From the NCBI RefSeq assembly GCF_018873765.1, contig NC_057921.1, forward strand, positions 64,965,557 to 65,029,556: 64,000 nt of DNA. The letters run 5' to 3'. The stretch is from Telopea speciosissima. Its lineage: Eukaryota; Streptophyta; Magnoliopsida; Proteales; Proteaceae. The position numbers and the translations under genes are program-made. Under the pieces are notes generated by a model. That model worked only from the letters and a program-made list of their open reading frames with translations. It was not told the origin of the DNA and searched no databases. Each line of letters begins with the position of its first letter. Position 1 is the stretch's first letter. This document shows positions 24,120 to 35,780 of the stretch, piece by piece.

Positions 24120-24877
24120 ATTCCAAGCCCATGCACACTATTCCTTGCAAGTAATGTCTAGTGGGCATGGGCATATTCCTGTGCTAACCAATCTCCACAT
24201 AATCTAACCAATTTGTTGTGTACCAATGGAATAATTGAAGCTTTTCTGGTCTACATAGATTCCATAATCAGAAATTAGATTATGCATTAGGATTTCCAAA
24301 GAATAGTCCCTCTATCTCTTCCTTTCTGCATCTAAGAAAGGAAAAAGTTGCAAGAGATGGTTTTCATGGAACACTTGTAGAGGTACTTATTCCCTTGGTT
24401 TGCGAATCTGAAGATCATACCAGAAAGGGTGGGGATTACAGAGAAAGAAGAAATGCTAACGCTAATTAGATCTGAACAATTATGGGACGTGGGAAATGGG
24501 TGGTCTGTTTCAGTGTGTGACCTTAATTGGAATTTTGGGTTCGGCAGATGCAAAATTTCTTACGTCAGGTCGGAGTCCACTTATGAGTCCCTCATGTCTA
24601 CTCTGTTTGCCATGATTCCCTGCTTTTACAATTCAATGTTGAAGAATTAGAAACTAATTGAGCGAGATTTGCTCCAATCAAGATAGTGATTCACCTGAGT
24701 CACTTCATGAGTAGAAAAAGGTAAAAGGATTCCATGGTTTTGAGTAATACACCATGTAAATAGTATAATTATTCTTGTAATAGTTTTTAAAAAAGTTATA
24801 ATTAGGCGGAATAGCAATCTTTTGTATTTTTAATAATTAAATAATACAAAATTATTTACATATGATTTGTATTTCTT
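24120..24877. other. Intergenic, nothing recognised
   Basis: AT-rich spacer. The overlapping sense and antisense frames at 24332-24650 show no conserved motif. Confidence 0.45.
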
Positions 24878-25200
24878 TCAAGGGGTGTTGTTTTTTGGGT
24901 GGGATGCAGGGGCCACGCCGCGGGCCCCAGCCAATGAGAGAGCACGCGGTGGCACAAAAGGGGGCGGAATTTTTGCCGTACATGGGGGGCATGGTAGTCA
25001 TTCCGGCCCCTGCGTCGCAGGCAGAAAACATTCTCCCTTCTTTCAAACATCGGAGCACACCAACAAGGTGCGACGAAACGGTATCAGATATTTAAGGGCA
25101 ACAAGGTCATTTCATGTTAGGAGGAGAGAGACTGACACAAAAGTGCTGGTCTACCTTGCCCCCGGAGGTTTTCAGCGAATCTTTTCCCAAAAAAAATAAA
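24878..25200. repeat. GC-rich island, probable transposon fragment
   Basis: A roughly 320-bp block far richer in G and C than its flanks, with GGGGCCACGCCGCGGGCCCC near the left side. Long frames are open on both strands because of composition, with no recognisable protein motif. The right part contains a CATGGTAGTCATTCCGGCCCC phrase similar in style to the Mutator-like MITE interiors at 34842 and 57035. Its ends are undefined and its identity is inferred. Confidence 0.4.
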
Positions 25201-25348
25201 AAAGGAAAATTAACAAAACAATTGGAAAGGTGTTTCTAGGTGTAGTTTGGAGAGTTTTCTCTAGGTGGGCCTTAGTTCTACCACAAGGTTGTTTAAATGA
25301 GGTTGTAATTTCCCACACATAGTGGATGTCATTTGGATGGTTGGAATA

Positions 25349-25382
25349 CATTCTCGTACGTTCACGTGAACGTATGAGAATG
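25349..25382. repeat. 34-bp near-perfect palindrome centred on CACGTG
   Basis: The arms CATTCTCGTACGTTCAC and GTGAACGTATGAGAATG are reverse complements with one mismatch and no spacer, giving a cruciform-capable site with a G-box core. It may be a transposon tip. It lies about 470 bp beyond the 3' end of the ALMT gene. Confidence 0.8.
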
Positions 25383-25845
25383 AGAACCGAACTCGTAATT
25401 TTATGGATAAGTGAATCCCAAGGTCCCTTGTTTAAATTTCAAGTTTCACCTTAAGCGGATTCATTAAGTGGCAAAATTATATTGAAAAATTAAGAACACA
25501 GGAGTAGGTGTAACATCCCCTTTAATTGAATTTGAATGGACATACGCAAGAAAACTATTTCAAAAATACATACCAAACACAACCTACAATTGACAAGGGG
25601 AATTAAAATTTTGATGACTAGACAACAATGACGTCCAAAAATACTGTGCTTTCATTTTTATTTTAAAAATTTCGCCCTATGTTATTATTGATATAATTTT
25701 GCATTACTAATTAATAGAGGATTGAGAGCATGTTTGGGAGAAGAAATCGATAAACCACCTCGAATTTGGATCGTCTACGGTACAGCTACCCATTCTGTCT
25801 GTACTGCGTAGACACAGGGCCACGCGCAAAGACCGTCTTACTTCA

Positions 25846-28800
25846 TCAGTTACATGAATCGTCCAGCTTGAACTTGGCCATCTTGGCAAGCTCATCCACT
25901 GCTTCAACCAAGTGATCAAGACGAGCCACGAACTCAATAAGTAATGATGTGAAGGTGGCGAGTGACAAGGAAGCAGTGCTATCCAATGCCTTCATCTTTG
26001 GCAACAGATTCACTCCATGACTACCTTCTTCGAACTCATCCACTTCTCTTGATGGCCACGAATGTTGTCTCTTCGGGTGCTTCTTCATTCCCTCTTGGTA
26101 AGATTCAGCCACAGCTGCCACAGAAAGAGTCCCAATATTCCGAATACTCCCACTCTGTGTGGTCTGTAATGTCGTTGGTGGTGGTGGTTTCGGTGACGTC
26201 TCTTCCCTGCCATTTCCATCGCTGCTGCTGTTACCTTGGTCAGTAGTAGTTAACTGGGCTGAGAGATCGGAAAGGGTAGCTGAGAAAGCATGAGAGAGTT
26301 GTTTGGAAAGTGGTTTAGCACTGCAAGAGTTGTCGGGAAGAGATTCATGTCCTGATGTGAGGAGGTAAGAATGAATGTAAATGGCTCTTTGAAGGCGTAA
26401 GGTAGTGCTATGGACCCTTTTGAGTAGAGAGGTTCTACCCCTAAAGTTTCTCTTCATGTTCATTATATCCTTTCCCAAGTTTCTCACTAGTTCTGCTGCT
26501 TGGTTGCTAGCATCTTGAATCTCTGATTGAAATGTAATCTTCAGATTATAAGGTGCCTGCCCAAAAACCATACCCAATAAAAAGTAATTAATTAGATACC
26601 AACATTAATCTTCAAAAATTCGAAGAAAAAAATGCAACTAATTAGGAATTGGCATCTATAATTTTCTTAGATTGTCAAAGTCTCTAATTGGAATTTTATA
26701 TGTTCCTACAATATGAATCATTAATTTGGGGATTTGGATCCTCTGCGGCTTGGGGTCCGCCACGTGAAATTAATGCCAATCTAATGGTTGATAGATGATA
26801 ACAATTCAAAATTATCGCTCAAAATAAAAAAAAAAATGTCAAACCACCATCTATCAACCATTGGATCTGCATTAATTCCACGTGGCGACTAGTGAGTTGA
26901 GCAGAACACGATGACCATTCAACCCCAAGCCGCAGAGGATCCAAATCCTTAATTTGATCCAACTGCTCCCCATTCAAGGAGCTAGGGGAAAGCGCCACGA
27001 GGATATAATGCCCTTTGGATCCCCTTTGTCCCTGCTGGTAACCACTCCACCCCATCTCACACCGTCCATGAGGAATTGTATAATGGACACAATCACGTAC
27101 CGAGTTGGGGCGGGAAAGCATCACGAGCATATAATGGATAATATAATTTGGTAGTGTGATTATTCTATAGATGTGATTGATATGATTGACAATGAATGGA
27201 TAGGAAAAAAACAAAAAACATAATTAGACAAAAATAATGATAAAATTATGATGACTATCTTTCTTTCTTTTCTTTCTCAATTTTTCTCCCTTTTTTTATC
27301 GATCAAACGCACAATAAAGGATAGAAAAAAAATATAAACTAAGATAAAAAATAATGATGAAAATAAGTTTTCTGTTTTTCTATGTTTGGTAGGCAAGAAA
27401 TGAATATAAAGAAAAAAACAGGTAACATAATACTACAAAAATAATATTGAATGAGTTTGTGGCTTTTTATCTTTATTATTTTGTAGGGATAAAGAACGTT
27501 ACCTAGGCACGTGCGGTACATTTCCCGTAAGCACCCAGATAATGTTCTTTCTCTCTTTTTTATTTCAAAATTTCAAAATTTTTTTTTCTTTTCTTTTCTT
27601 ACCAACCAAACATGGTATAATGGAATAGGCAACAAGATTGCAGCCTTGGTTGCGGAACATTTTCTAAGTTTATTCCATTGAGATATTTTTTTTTATGAAT
27701 GTGACTCATCCCATATTCCCATCAGATTGAAATCCAGTCAAGTGAAAAATGGCATCAGATTGGAATCTTTTATCCCATTCTAAAAGTGCAATCAATTCAG
27801 AGAAATTCAATGCTTCGCCCATGGTTCCATTTGAACGGTGTCCAGTGTCCACAAACATACATAGAAAAAGCGAGAGAAAGAGAGGGAGGTCAAGCTAGGC
27901 ACCTGTATCTCAGAGTGAAGGACACCATGGAGGGCCATCACTTCGTAGGCGCAGGACCGGAGAACTGAGCCAACTGTTACGTATTGCGACCAAGGGTAGA
28001 AGAAGTAATTCGCATTCTTGAATCTGCCGTGCGGTGGCTCCCATTTTGCTGAATTCGCCTGCAGCCATGAAATAAATGATTAAAGAGAACCCAAGTCCAT
28101 CTGTGAACTGATGGAACTCGTTAAATCAAGTTTTTTAATTTATTTGTCCATCTAACGTATATATATTAGAGTAGACCCCATTAGACACGTAACTAGAAAA
28201 CACAGTAGAAGGAGGAGATACCAAAGAATCGATCGTTGCTGATGAGTTCAACGTGGCTTTAAATTTCTTGTACGCGGGCTCATCAGGAAACTCATCCATC
28301 ACAGTTTTTGAGAACTCTGGGTGTTCAGATCCATCATCTTCTAAATATTTCCTAACACACTCTGAGGAATACAAAATGAATACGAAATGAATCAAATCTA
28401 TAAAAGAAGACAATGTGTAAGCAAGCACTAATCTTGACCTTGAAGAGAATCAGCCACAGCATCAAAGTGTTTGACTAGTTCCTTATGGAGCTGTTCCCCA
28501 GCCCATGCAGGCCACACAAGAACACTAACTAGAACTGTTACAAATCCTCCGATGGCAATCGAGTATAACCGATCCATGGCTGTCCTCACTGGGTTCCCCA
28601 TTCGATACCCAGAAATTATTATCAAACAGTATGTGAAGATAATGACCCTGAAACCGTACTCGTATGGCACCAGTGATGGCCATTGTTTCATGAACGAACC
28701 TAGAGCTCCTGCATTCATGGCAAAATTGATAATTTCATTTACAAAGATTTACGTGGTTCGACAAAATTGTCTATATCTTACAACTCACTACACTACAAAT

Positions 28801-29393
28801 ATATAGTGAAACTCTATATATAGAAAATTTACCGAAATACCCCACCCCACGTACGTACCTATGATGAAGATGCTGAAACCAATGATAATAGGTTCTGCAA
28901 CATGGCCGGTGTATAGAGCCACCTGAGCAACGGCAACTGCTAAGACTCCGGCGAGTAAACTTCCGAGAGCCCGATTGAATCCTCGATTAAACGTCGCTCC
29001 TGATCAAACAAAACAAATGTCTAATTATTTGGTTCTATACTATGAATGTGTATGTATGGGTTGCATGCATGTTATGTGTGTATGTATGTACGTACCAACT
29101 GTATATTCGAACATGATGGCTACAGTAAGGATGGACCAGATGATGTTGGTGCCGAATATTTGATAAGGTGCTCGGAAAAGTATAAGGAAGGACACTAAGA
29201 GAACAGCAAGGCCCACCTTTATTGAGAATGTTACTCTGTTCCTGTCTTCTTTGCAAAATTCCCATAAAGCATGTATCCATCCTTTACAGGAGAAGCTTGA
29301 TTCGCCGGAACTCTTCTCCGTTTCCGATCGTTTTACTTTCGACAATTCCGGTAAAGGAATGTTGATCTTGATGCTTCCATTTTTACCATTCAT
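25846..29393 (-). CDS. Aluminium-activated malate transporter family anion channel (complete, 6 exons)
   Basis: Membrane anion channel of the plant ALMT family, which conducts malate or other anions across the plasma membrane or tonoplast. Exons in coding order: 29393-29096, 28999-28859, 28708-28439, 28361-28222, 28058-27903, 26556-25846. Phases join and give 571 aa. The N-terminal half has about six hydrophobic segments, beginning VTFSIKVGLAVLLVSFLILF (about residues 54-73) and including RLYSIAIGGFVTVLVSVLVW. The family signature WEPPHGRF lies at about residue 289, followed by CAYEVMALHGVLHSEIQ. The long C-terminal cytosolic tail has a PKPPPP stretch. The subclade cannot be fixed from the sequence alone, so ion and membrane are not assigned. 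Intron 5 carries a hAT MITE (26729-26948). Confidence 0.93.
26729..26948. mobile_element. hAT-type MITE in ALMT intron 5
   Basis: Perfect 26-bp inverted ends at 26730-26755 and 26923-26948, containing GGATTTGGATCCTCTGCGGC. The element is flanked by an exact 8-bp duplication, TTAATTTG (26721-26728 and 26949-26956). The perfect ends suggest recent insertion. A second nested inverted pair, CCACGTGAAATTAATGC and GCATTAATTCCACGTGG, extends the hairpin. Confidence 0.92.
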
Positions 29394-29458
29394 TTTCTTC
29401 TATGAGATTAAGACAATTCTTGAATGAAAGATGATGAACAACAAGGGCTCTCTTAAAC

Positions 29459-29466
29459 TTATATAG
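29459..29466 (-). promoter_or_regulatory. Candidate TATA box of the ALMT gene
   Basis: CTATATAA on the minus strand, about 66-73 bp upstream of the ALMT ATG at 29393. This allows a short 5' leader of about 35-40 nt. Confidence 0.55.
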
Positions 29467-30267
29467 TTTTAAGCTAATTCTTGAGGGAAATTGGGAAAAG
29501 AATCTGGGAAGCTAGGGTAGCATCAGAGGAATAGTTTAAGCTAAGAGAGATGAAACAGTTCTCCAAACTGTGGAATTGAGAGAAAGCGAACCGTGATTAT
29601 AAAGAGTGGTGCAAGTAGGGAGTGGGGGGGGGGGGGAGAAAGCGTGTGCATACAGTATATGATATGAAGAAGATAATTAACTAATACCATAATAAATAAA
29701 TAAATATTATTTGAATATTTTTGAGAAAGAAGATAGAAGTGAGAAAATTTAGGATAAGATGAGATGCTTAAACTCAATAATGCTCTATATGGACAGAGAA
29801 TTAGAATCTAAAGAGAGCCAAGATAGTTAGGTTGCACCAAGAAAACTTCTACATATATATCCATGTCACTCTAAAGTCTAAATTCATTTGCTAAGTTCTA
29901 GCATGTGCACATGGCAATTGCCTTGTGGACTGGCACAGATCTTGACACGTGGCAGTTTGGTTGGGACTCAAATTTTTTGGAGATATATATTTTTCATATT
30001 TCTCTCCTCTTTTAAAGTGACACACTTGACCATATGTGAAGATAAAATTAAGGTTTGAAATGGGGTTGATCAATAGTTAGATGCTCTTGAAATTTTAGAT
30101 CAAATGGGAGTCCATCTCATTGTAGGCCCCATGGGTTGAATTAGATAAGAAGACATACCATATTTGTCCAATACATCACGAAGATGTTCTAAATAAAACA
30201 TTAAAGCTAAGCATTGACAACAAATTTTTTTTTTTATCCTAATAAAAGAGAGAAAATAGTCGTCTCT
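29467..30267. other. ALMT upstream region
   Basis: Non-coding AT-rich DNA with a G13 run at 29624-29636. No defined element was seen besides the TATA candidate downstream of it. Confidence 0.45.
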
Positions 30268-30581
30268 CTACAAAAGCGGGGGTAAGACAACGTATATTAC
30301 GACCCTCCCTAGACCTTGCAATGATTGAAACCTTGTGCATTAAGTATGCTCTTTTAATTTATGCCTGCAACTGTGAAAATGACCATCTAGAACATAATTG
30401 CCAACAATAAAAAATTGGCTTTGTCTCTGCAAAAGCAGGGGTAAGGCTACATACTACGATCCTTCCTAGACTCTGCAATGATGGAAACCTCGTGCACTAA
30501 GTATGCCCTTTTAATTTATGCCTCCAACTGTAAAAATGACCATCTAGAACATAATTGCCAACAATAAAAAATTGGCTTTGT
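30268..30581 (+). repeat. 157-bp tandem duplication carrying Au-like SINE sequence
   Basis: Two copies with a 157-bp period (about 30268-30424 and 30425-30581). Each starts with a degraded Au-SINE (AAAAGC, G/CGGGGTAAG, GACCCTCC or GATCCTTCC, CTAGAC, TGCA/TTAAGTATGC) and continues with unique sequence ending CAACAATAAAAAATTGGCTT. The duplication therefore copied SINE plus flank after the SINE had inserted. Confidence 0.85.
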
Positions 30582-32200
30582 CATAGCCTGTGGAGGTAGC
30601 CTTTGACATACTGGATCATGAGAGCCTGACTGAATGGTGATAAAGAAACAAATATCAATGTCACATTAAATCCTTGTGTTTTTTTTTTTTTAATGTTTTT
30701 TTTATTATCATGTCCGTTTGTTGTCCTTTTTAATATGTATATTCACAGTGTTGAAATATTGGGAGTTATAGAGATAAAATATCACATTGGTTATCTGGGA
30801 CTGAAGTATCTCCACCTAATACTCTTAAGGTTTTGAATTAAACCCCTAAAATACCAAAATACTAAATAGTAGCTAACCTTCCCCATAAATATTTTTCTTC
30901 TGTATAACCTTTCATAAAAATGGTGAAACACTGTTACTTCCCCCCCCCCCCCCCCAACCCTATTAACCTCAAAATTAAGCGCCCAATATGCATCACTAGC
31001 AACAGTCATAGGAATTAAGAACAGGAACGATACAATATTAATTGCTTTATTGGAAAACTATTTAGATCTTGTTATACGCAAGATAAGGGAAAAAAGGTTT
31101 TCAAACTAATTTGTCAGTGACTTATTGTTATGTCATTTTCATTGAGGATTAAGTTTTCCTCCACTCACGATGAAGAGATCAATCTCTTAATCTGTGGTTC
31201 TGGTGGTTGGATGGGACTTTTGAAAATTTAGAACAGTGCCAAGGTTATTTCGGACTTCGTACAATAGGGGCATAGAAAATAATGATATCCCAAGTTCTAT
31301 TTGAGATCGAGAAACTTTCTTACACACTTTTTGAGTGCACATGTGAAATGACAGAATTTTACCTTTATGGAAAGAATATATGTTATAATACTACAAGGAT
31401 AAATGGAAAATGCAATTTTTTTTCACTAACTTTGTCAACAAGTTTTCCCCGATACTAATAGCTAGATTTATGAGATTAATGATTCACCTAAGAAAATTAG
31501 GTTAGAGAATTTATTCTTTATCGTGATTGTCTTTCCTCTTGCATCTAAGTATATATGCTGGCAGTCATGAACACACGTAATTTTAACTGTTTTGGGAACT
31601 GATGATAGGCTTTAATCAAATTAAGCAAAGTATTGATTTGATTATTAATGATTTCATTTTCTATCTTTCTCTCTTTCTTTTCCTGTAAATCACCATACAA
31701 AGCATCGAATTACTTCGATTCTTAATTCTGATGGTGTTGCTCTACATCTACACAATCAGATAGAATATATGTTCATATTCTTATTTAGACAAAAAAGCAC
31801 AAATACAAGGCTAGTGTGTTTTTGTTAGAATACATTTCTCTGGTTCCTCGGGAGAATAATTTTTTTCTAACCCAATAATGAAAAGCTTTATAACTAACAT
31901 GGAAATACTAAAATAAGATATCTGGGGATCAAAACTTCTATTATTGGCATCTGGTTCTTGATCAGAACCCCCCTCACCTGCAATCAGATATTTATTTTTA
32001 ATTAGCAGTATTACAAGACTACAAGTAACAACAGCAACTAAAGTAACATCATAAATAGAAATAAAAATTCCAATAGTTAAGATCTGAAGATTTATAATTG
32101 CATTTAAAGGATATTCATACTGTTTGTAGAAAAGGATTTTTTTTTAATGACATCCTCTTAATTAGGGTATGAAATAATTTATAATCTTATTTTTTGTTCT
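30582..32200. other. Intergenic, nothing recognised
   Basis: AT-rich spacer with a C16 run at 30940-30955. No coding or terminal-repeat signal was found. Confidence 0.5.
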
Positions 32201-32582
32201 TGATGTAGAAAGAAACAGAGCGGTTAGATCTCGTTCTAACGCCGATGAACTTGAATTCACAAGTAGAGAAAATGGAGAACTTTCTTCTATTCAAAATGCA
32301 AACTGATTACAAACGAGCATTAACATCCGCAATATAGAGAGACTTGCTTACAGAAGAAGAAAACAAAATTCAAAATTCAAATTTTGAAACTTTGACGGAC
32401 CTTTTCGCCTTCAAAACGCATGAAAAATTCAAAAAACACACTTCTTTTAATGGTAAGAGCACATCGAGATCTTCGATTTGATATATAATTCGACCTATAT
32501 CGTTTAATATCTTCGATCAATCCGGGTGGACTTTTGCTGATCCAACCGACTCAGGAACTCATCCGATATTTTCTCTACATCA
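32201..32582. mobile_element. Candidate solo LTR or TRIM-like element
   Basis: A 382-bp segment starts TGATGTAGA and ends with the inverted TCTACATCA, so it has the TG...CA ends of an LTR. Flanking 5-mers GTTCT and ATTCT match at 4 of 5. No internal coding sequence is present. Longer than usual terminal inversion leaves a MITE as the alternative. Confidence 0.5.
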
Positions 32583-33464
32583 ATTCTTGTGGAATAACAC
32601 ATTTCTTTTAATGGTAAAATCCCATCATTTTACATGTGTACTCGAAACATATGCGAGACAACTATAATTCTTGAAAATGACATAATATAACTATAATTGA
32701 ATTATTTTGAAAACCTGTTTTTTTACCATCCACTACAAAAAATTTTCAATATAAGACAAAGTCAAACTTGATTGTTGTATGATTAATTTTCTTATCTCGC
32801 AGAATTTTAAGTGTCATTCAAACTCTCTTTTATGAAAAAAAGAGAAGCAGTTCCAATGAAGTTCGAATAGATCTCTCTTTTTCAAACAATAAAGGTTTTC
32901 TCTCACACTATGGCATCTTGATGCGATGCTTCATAGGTATTCCGTGTGAGTAAAATTCCTACATTGAGGGCGAAGAAGGGGAAAAAAAAGAGATCGAAAA
33001 GAGTAATACATAACCGTTCATTTAGAGCATCCATAACTTTAAAAGATGTATAGTGCAGCGTTTAACTTCTGCCACCATTTTTTGTGAGGAATTGAAGAAT
33101 AATTTCTGATCCAATGGAGAAAAGAAAAACTTTTATAAGATAGATTAGAAAGCTAATTGAAAAGAAAAATAAACAAATCAAAGATGAAGACTTACGCTAG
33201 TGGTATCAGGTTCTGGGAAAGATCCTTGACTCGTTTGTCTCCGTTGTTTTTGTTTGAGAGAGAAAGAGAGAGAGAACACAACTTGTGGAAGTCCTCACCC
33301 ACACAAACACCTCAACCGCATGATTAAGCAAATAATAATGTTGGGAGAATGTTCTCTGAGCTATAGCGCAGACTGCGCCAGACACATGGGCAGCCTATGT
33401 AGTGGGTAAGGTAAACAACAAATACAAAGGATGCAACAAATGAACAGAGGAGATGGAAAACATT

Positions 33465-33468
<4 letters not shown>
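32583..33468. other. Intergenic, nothing recognised
   Basis: AT-rich sequence without coding potential or clear repeats. Confidence 0.45.
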
Positions 33469-33507
<39 letters not shown>

Positions 33508-33514
33508 GAGAGAG
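33469..33514. repeat. (AG)n microsatellite
   Basis: A 46-bp AG dinucleotide run interrupted once by GG. Confidence 0.95.
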
Positions 33515-33862
33515 CCCTCACCCTGTGGTCATGGGTTTAGGTATTGGGTACCAGCGGATTGGTATGGGGTATTGGCATTGGTATTGGTATCGGTATCAGA
33601 TTGGTTATGGGGATGGTATCGGTTTTGATCGGGCAGTTTCACCCTCAAAGATAACGTACGATAAGATATTTTGACAATTATACCACCATGTTTGTATAGT
33701 ACACCAAGCCAGTATCTTCTAGTATCGGTATTGGTGTCGGTGGATACGACCAATCCTAATCCAATACCTAAAACCATGCCTGTGGTACATAGATCATATT
33801 TTCAAGAAGGAATCTTCTTTGTAGGCACCTAATCTATTGTGTGGCAAGTCAAAGGATCCGGT

Positions 33863-34013
33863 TCCTCTCCAGGGAGCTCAGCGCCCAGGGAGTGCCTAGG
33901 GGGCATCCAAGGGTTGGTCTGTGCCGCACACATCTTGGCGCACTCCTAGGGATGTGTGCGGCACAGTCTAACGGCTAGATACACCCTAGGCGTGCTGGGC
34001 TCCCTGGAGAGGA
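33863..34013. repeat. Hairpin MITE, 151 bp
   Basis: The outer arms 33863-33877 (TCCTCTCCAGGGAGC) and 33999-34013 are perfect reverse complements over 15 bp. Inner arms 33919-33934 (CTGTGCCGCACACATC) and 33951-33966 are perfect over 16 bp. The whole element would fold into a long stem. GC content is well above the surroundings. Confidence 0.85.
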
Positions 34014-34194
34014 GCTCAATCCCAAGTCAAATCGGGCTGAAATTTTGTAGAGAGGTAGTGTAGACCTTAAGGTCCTTTGTTCACATGTTAAGTTGTTGTC
34101 CAAATAAAATTTGCTAAGTTGCACCATAAAGCATTCGACAAATTAAGAGAGATCTAAATAGTAGTTGGAATACCAGTAGCCATATACATGGGAT

Positions 34195-34835
34195 TAAGGG
34201 TGTTAAACAGTCTGATCTAGTTCGATTCAGCATGCTTAGTTGTAGAAATCGAAGCCCAACCATTCAACCAAACGGTTTCAAGAACAAAACTTGAACTGTT
34301 TACTAAAAAAAATCGGTTTAAACGGTTTTATTACGTCTTTTGTATTTTATTATTCAAACTGATTTTTTCCGTTTTGTTTTTTTTTTTTTATTGAAATGGA
34401 TGTAAACTTAAAATTGAATTGAATTGTTTACTATTATTAAAAAAAAAAGGATGAACCCGATGGACAAGTCTCCCGCCATTGTGGGTTCTGGGGAAAGTCA
34501 TAATTGTTTACTGTTATATACTTCCTTTTAATAATTGTAATGTTATAACTGTTTATATATTTTTAATAATTGTAAGGTTATAGTTGTTTATTGTTTATTC
34601 TAACAATGAATGTTTACCAAAAAAAAAATTCTAACAATGAATAACTAAACTTACTATGTATATATTAATCAGTCTTAAATGATTTACAATCAGTTTAAAC
34701 GGTTCAGTTTGATTTAAACCGTTTAATCAAATGGTTTTAATTTTGAAACCACAACTGAACCATTCATTAAACGATTTCACCTTTTAATGGCTCGTTGATT
34801 TTGGTAAACGGTTTTATTTGGTTTTGACACTCTTA
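34195..34835. mobile_element. hAT-like non-autonomous element, TAAGGGTGT family
   Basis: The left end TAAGGGTGTTAAA (34195) faces TTTGACACTCTTA (34823-34835), an inverted pair. The interior repeats AACGGTTT and AAACCGTTT motifs in both orientations. The left flank is CATGGGAT (34187-34194). The matching right flank CATGGGAG is found at 35018-35025, beyond a later MITE insertion; removing that MITE restores an 8-bp duplication with 7 of 8 matches. No transposase is present. Confidence 0.78.
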
Positions 34836-34841
34836 CATGGG

Positions 34842-35013
34842 GGACCGTTATCTACTCCATTTCCTTGACAGGTCCATTCCCAAGTTCCTCGAATAGAGGG
34901 GACAGAAATGACTATCCTACCCCTGCCGAACACACTGCCCAGGTGGAATCCACCCCCTGTAATAGAGGAACTTGAAAAAATGGAGCGGGCAGAAAAATGA
35001 ACAGATAAAAATA
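34842..35013. mobile_element. Mutator-like MITE, copy A, with 10-bp target duplication
   Basis: A 172-bp element flanked by exact 10-bp repeats CTTACATGGG (34832-34841 and 35014-35023). The ends are imperfect inverted repeats around a TTATCT core and a GTTCCTC...GAGGAAC pair. The reverse complement matches the MITE at 57035-57176 through the block containing GGGCAGTGTGTTCGG and GTCATTTCTGTCCC. A duplication of 9-11 bp points to the Mutator superfamily. Confidence 0.87.
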
Positions 35014-35023
35014 CTTACATGGG

Positions 35024-35780
35024 AGGGTGAATAAGGGAGAGGTTTTCCCATGATAGGGGATGCCGATTAAGAATTCCAAATATCCGATTTACTTCCTTTT
35101 CCGGATTTCAAAATATGATGATTATAGTATAATTTTAGAGGAGGAAAAAGAAAAGAAAATTAATTATTAAGAATTAAAGAAGTTGAAGTTGAAGTTGAAG
35201 TTGAAGGCTTAATGGAGAGTTCACACTCACCATACGCGCAGTTGGATTCATATGGAATTTTGATCCCCAATTTAACGATATTTTGACAAAATAGGGTATA
35301 TATACGGACCTATCCTCAGACCTCAAAGGCTCCAACCCGCGAGAGCAGAATGTGATTCTTATCTCATAGGATTTAACTTTACATGTCCTCAGTCCTCACC
35401 TGGGCTGGTAGTACCGAAATTCATCTTTTTGATGAACTTTTTTTTTCTTTCTCTGGGCGTGGGCCGGGTATTAAAAAGGTGAAAAATATTCATTACAGAG
35501 AACAATGAAGCAAGATACATAAGTGAGGTAAATTTGATCAAAGAATGGGTAAAAATTTTAAAAAATGAAACCCAATTTACATCTTTGAAGCATTTTGAAG
35601 GCTTCAGTGACCAGAAGGATGCAGTTGTTACAAACAAAACCCTAAAATACATCTTACAGACCTTGCCCCCCCCCCCCCCTCCCCAAACAAAAACAAAAAA
35701 AAGGAAGATCAGAAGAGAATTTTCAACTCAGAATATTGATTCACCAGTTAGTTATGGGTATCAACCACCATGAGTGTATT
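35024..35780. other. 3' flank of the glycosyltransferase gene
   Basis: Contains a short (GTTGAA)n run near 35180-35204 and a C14 run at 35666-35679. Part of this is probably the 3' UTR of the minus-strand gene ending at 35781. No other feature was seen. Confidence 0.45.

Noticed and set aside
24852-25199. Overlapping open frames on both strands
   Set aside because: They arise from the GC-rich composition of the island, which has few stop codons; no conserved domain.
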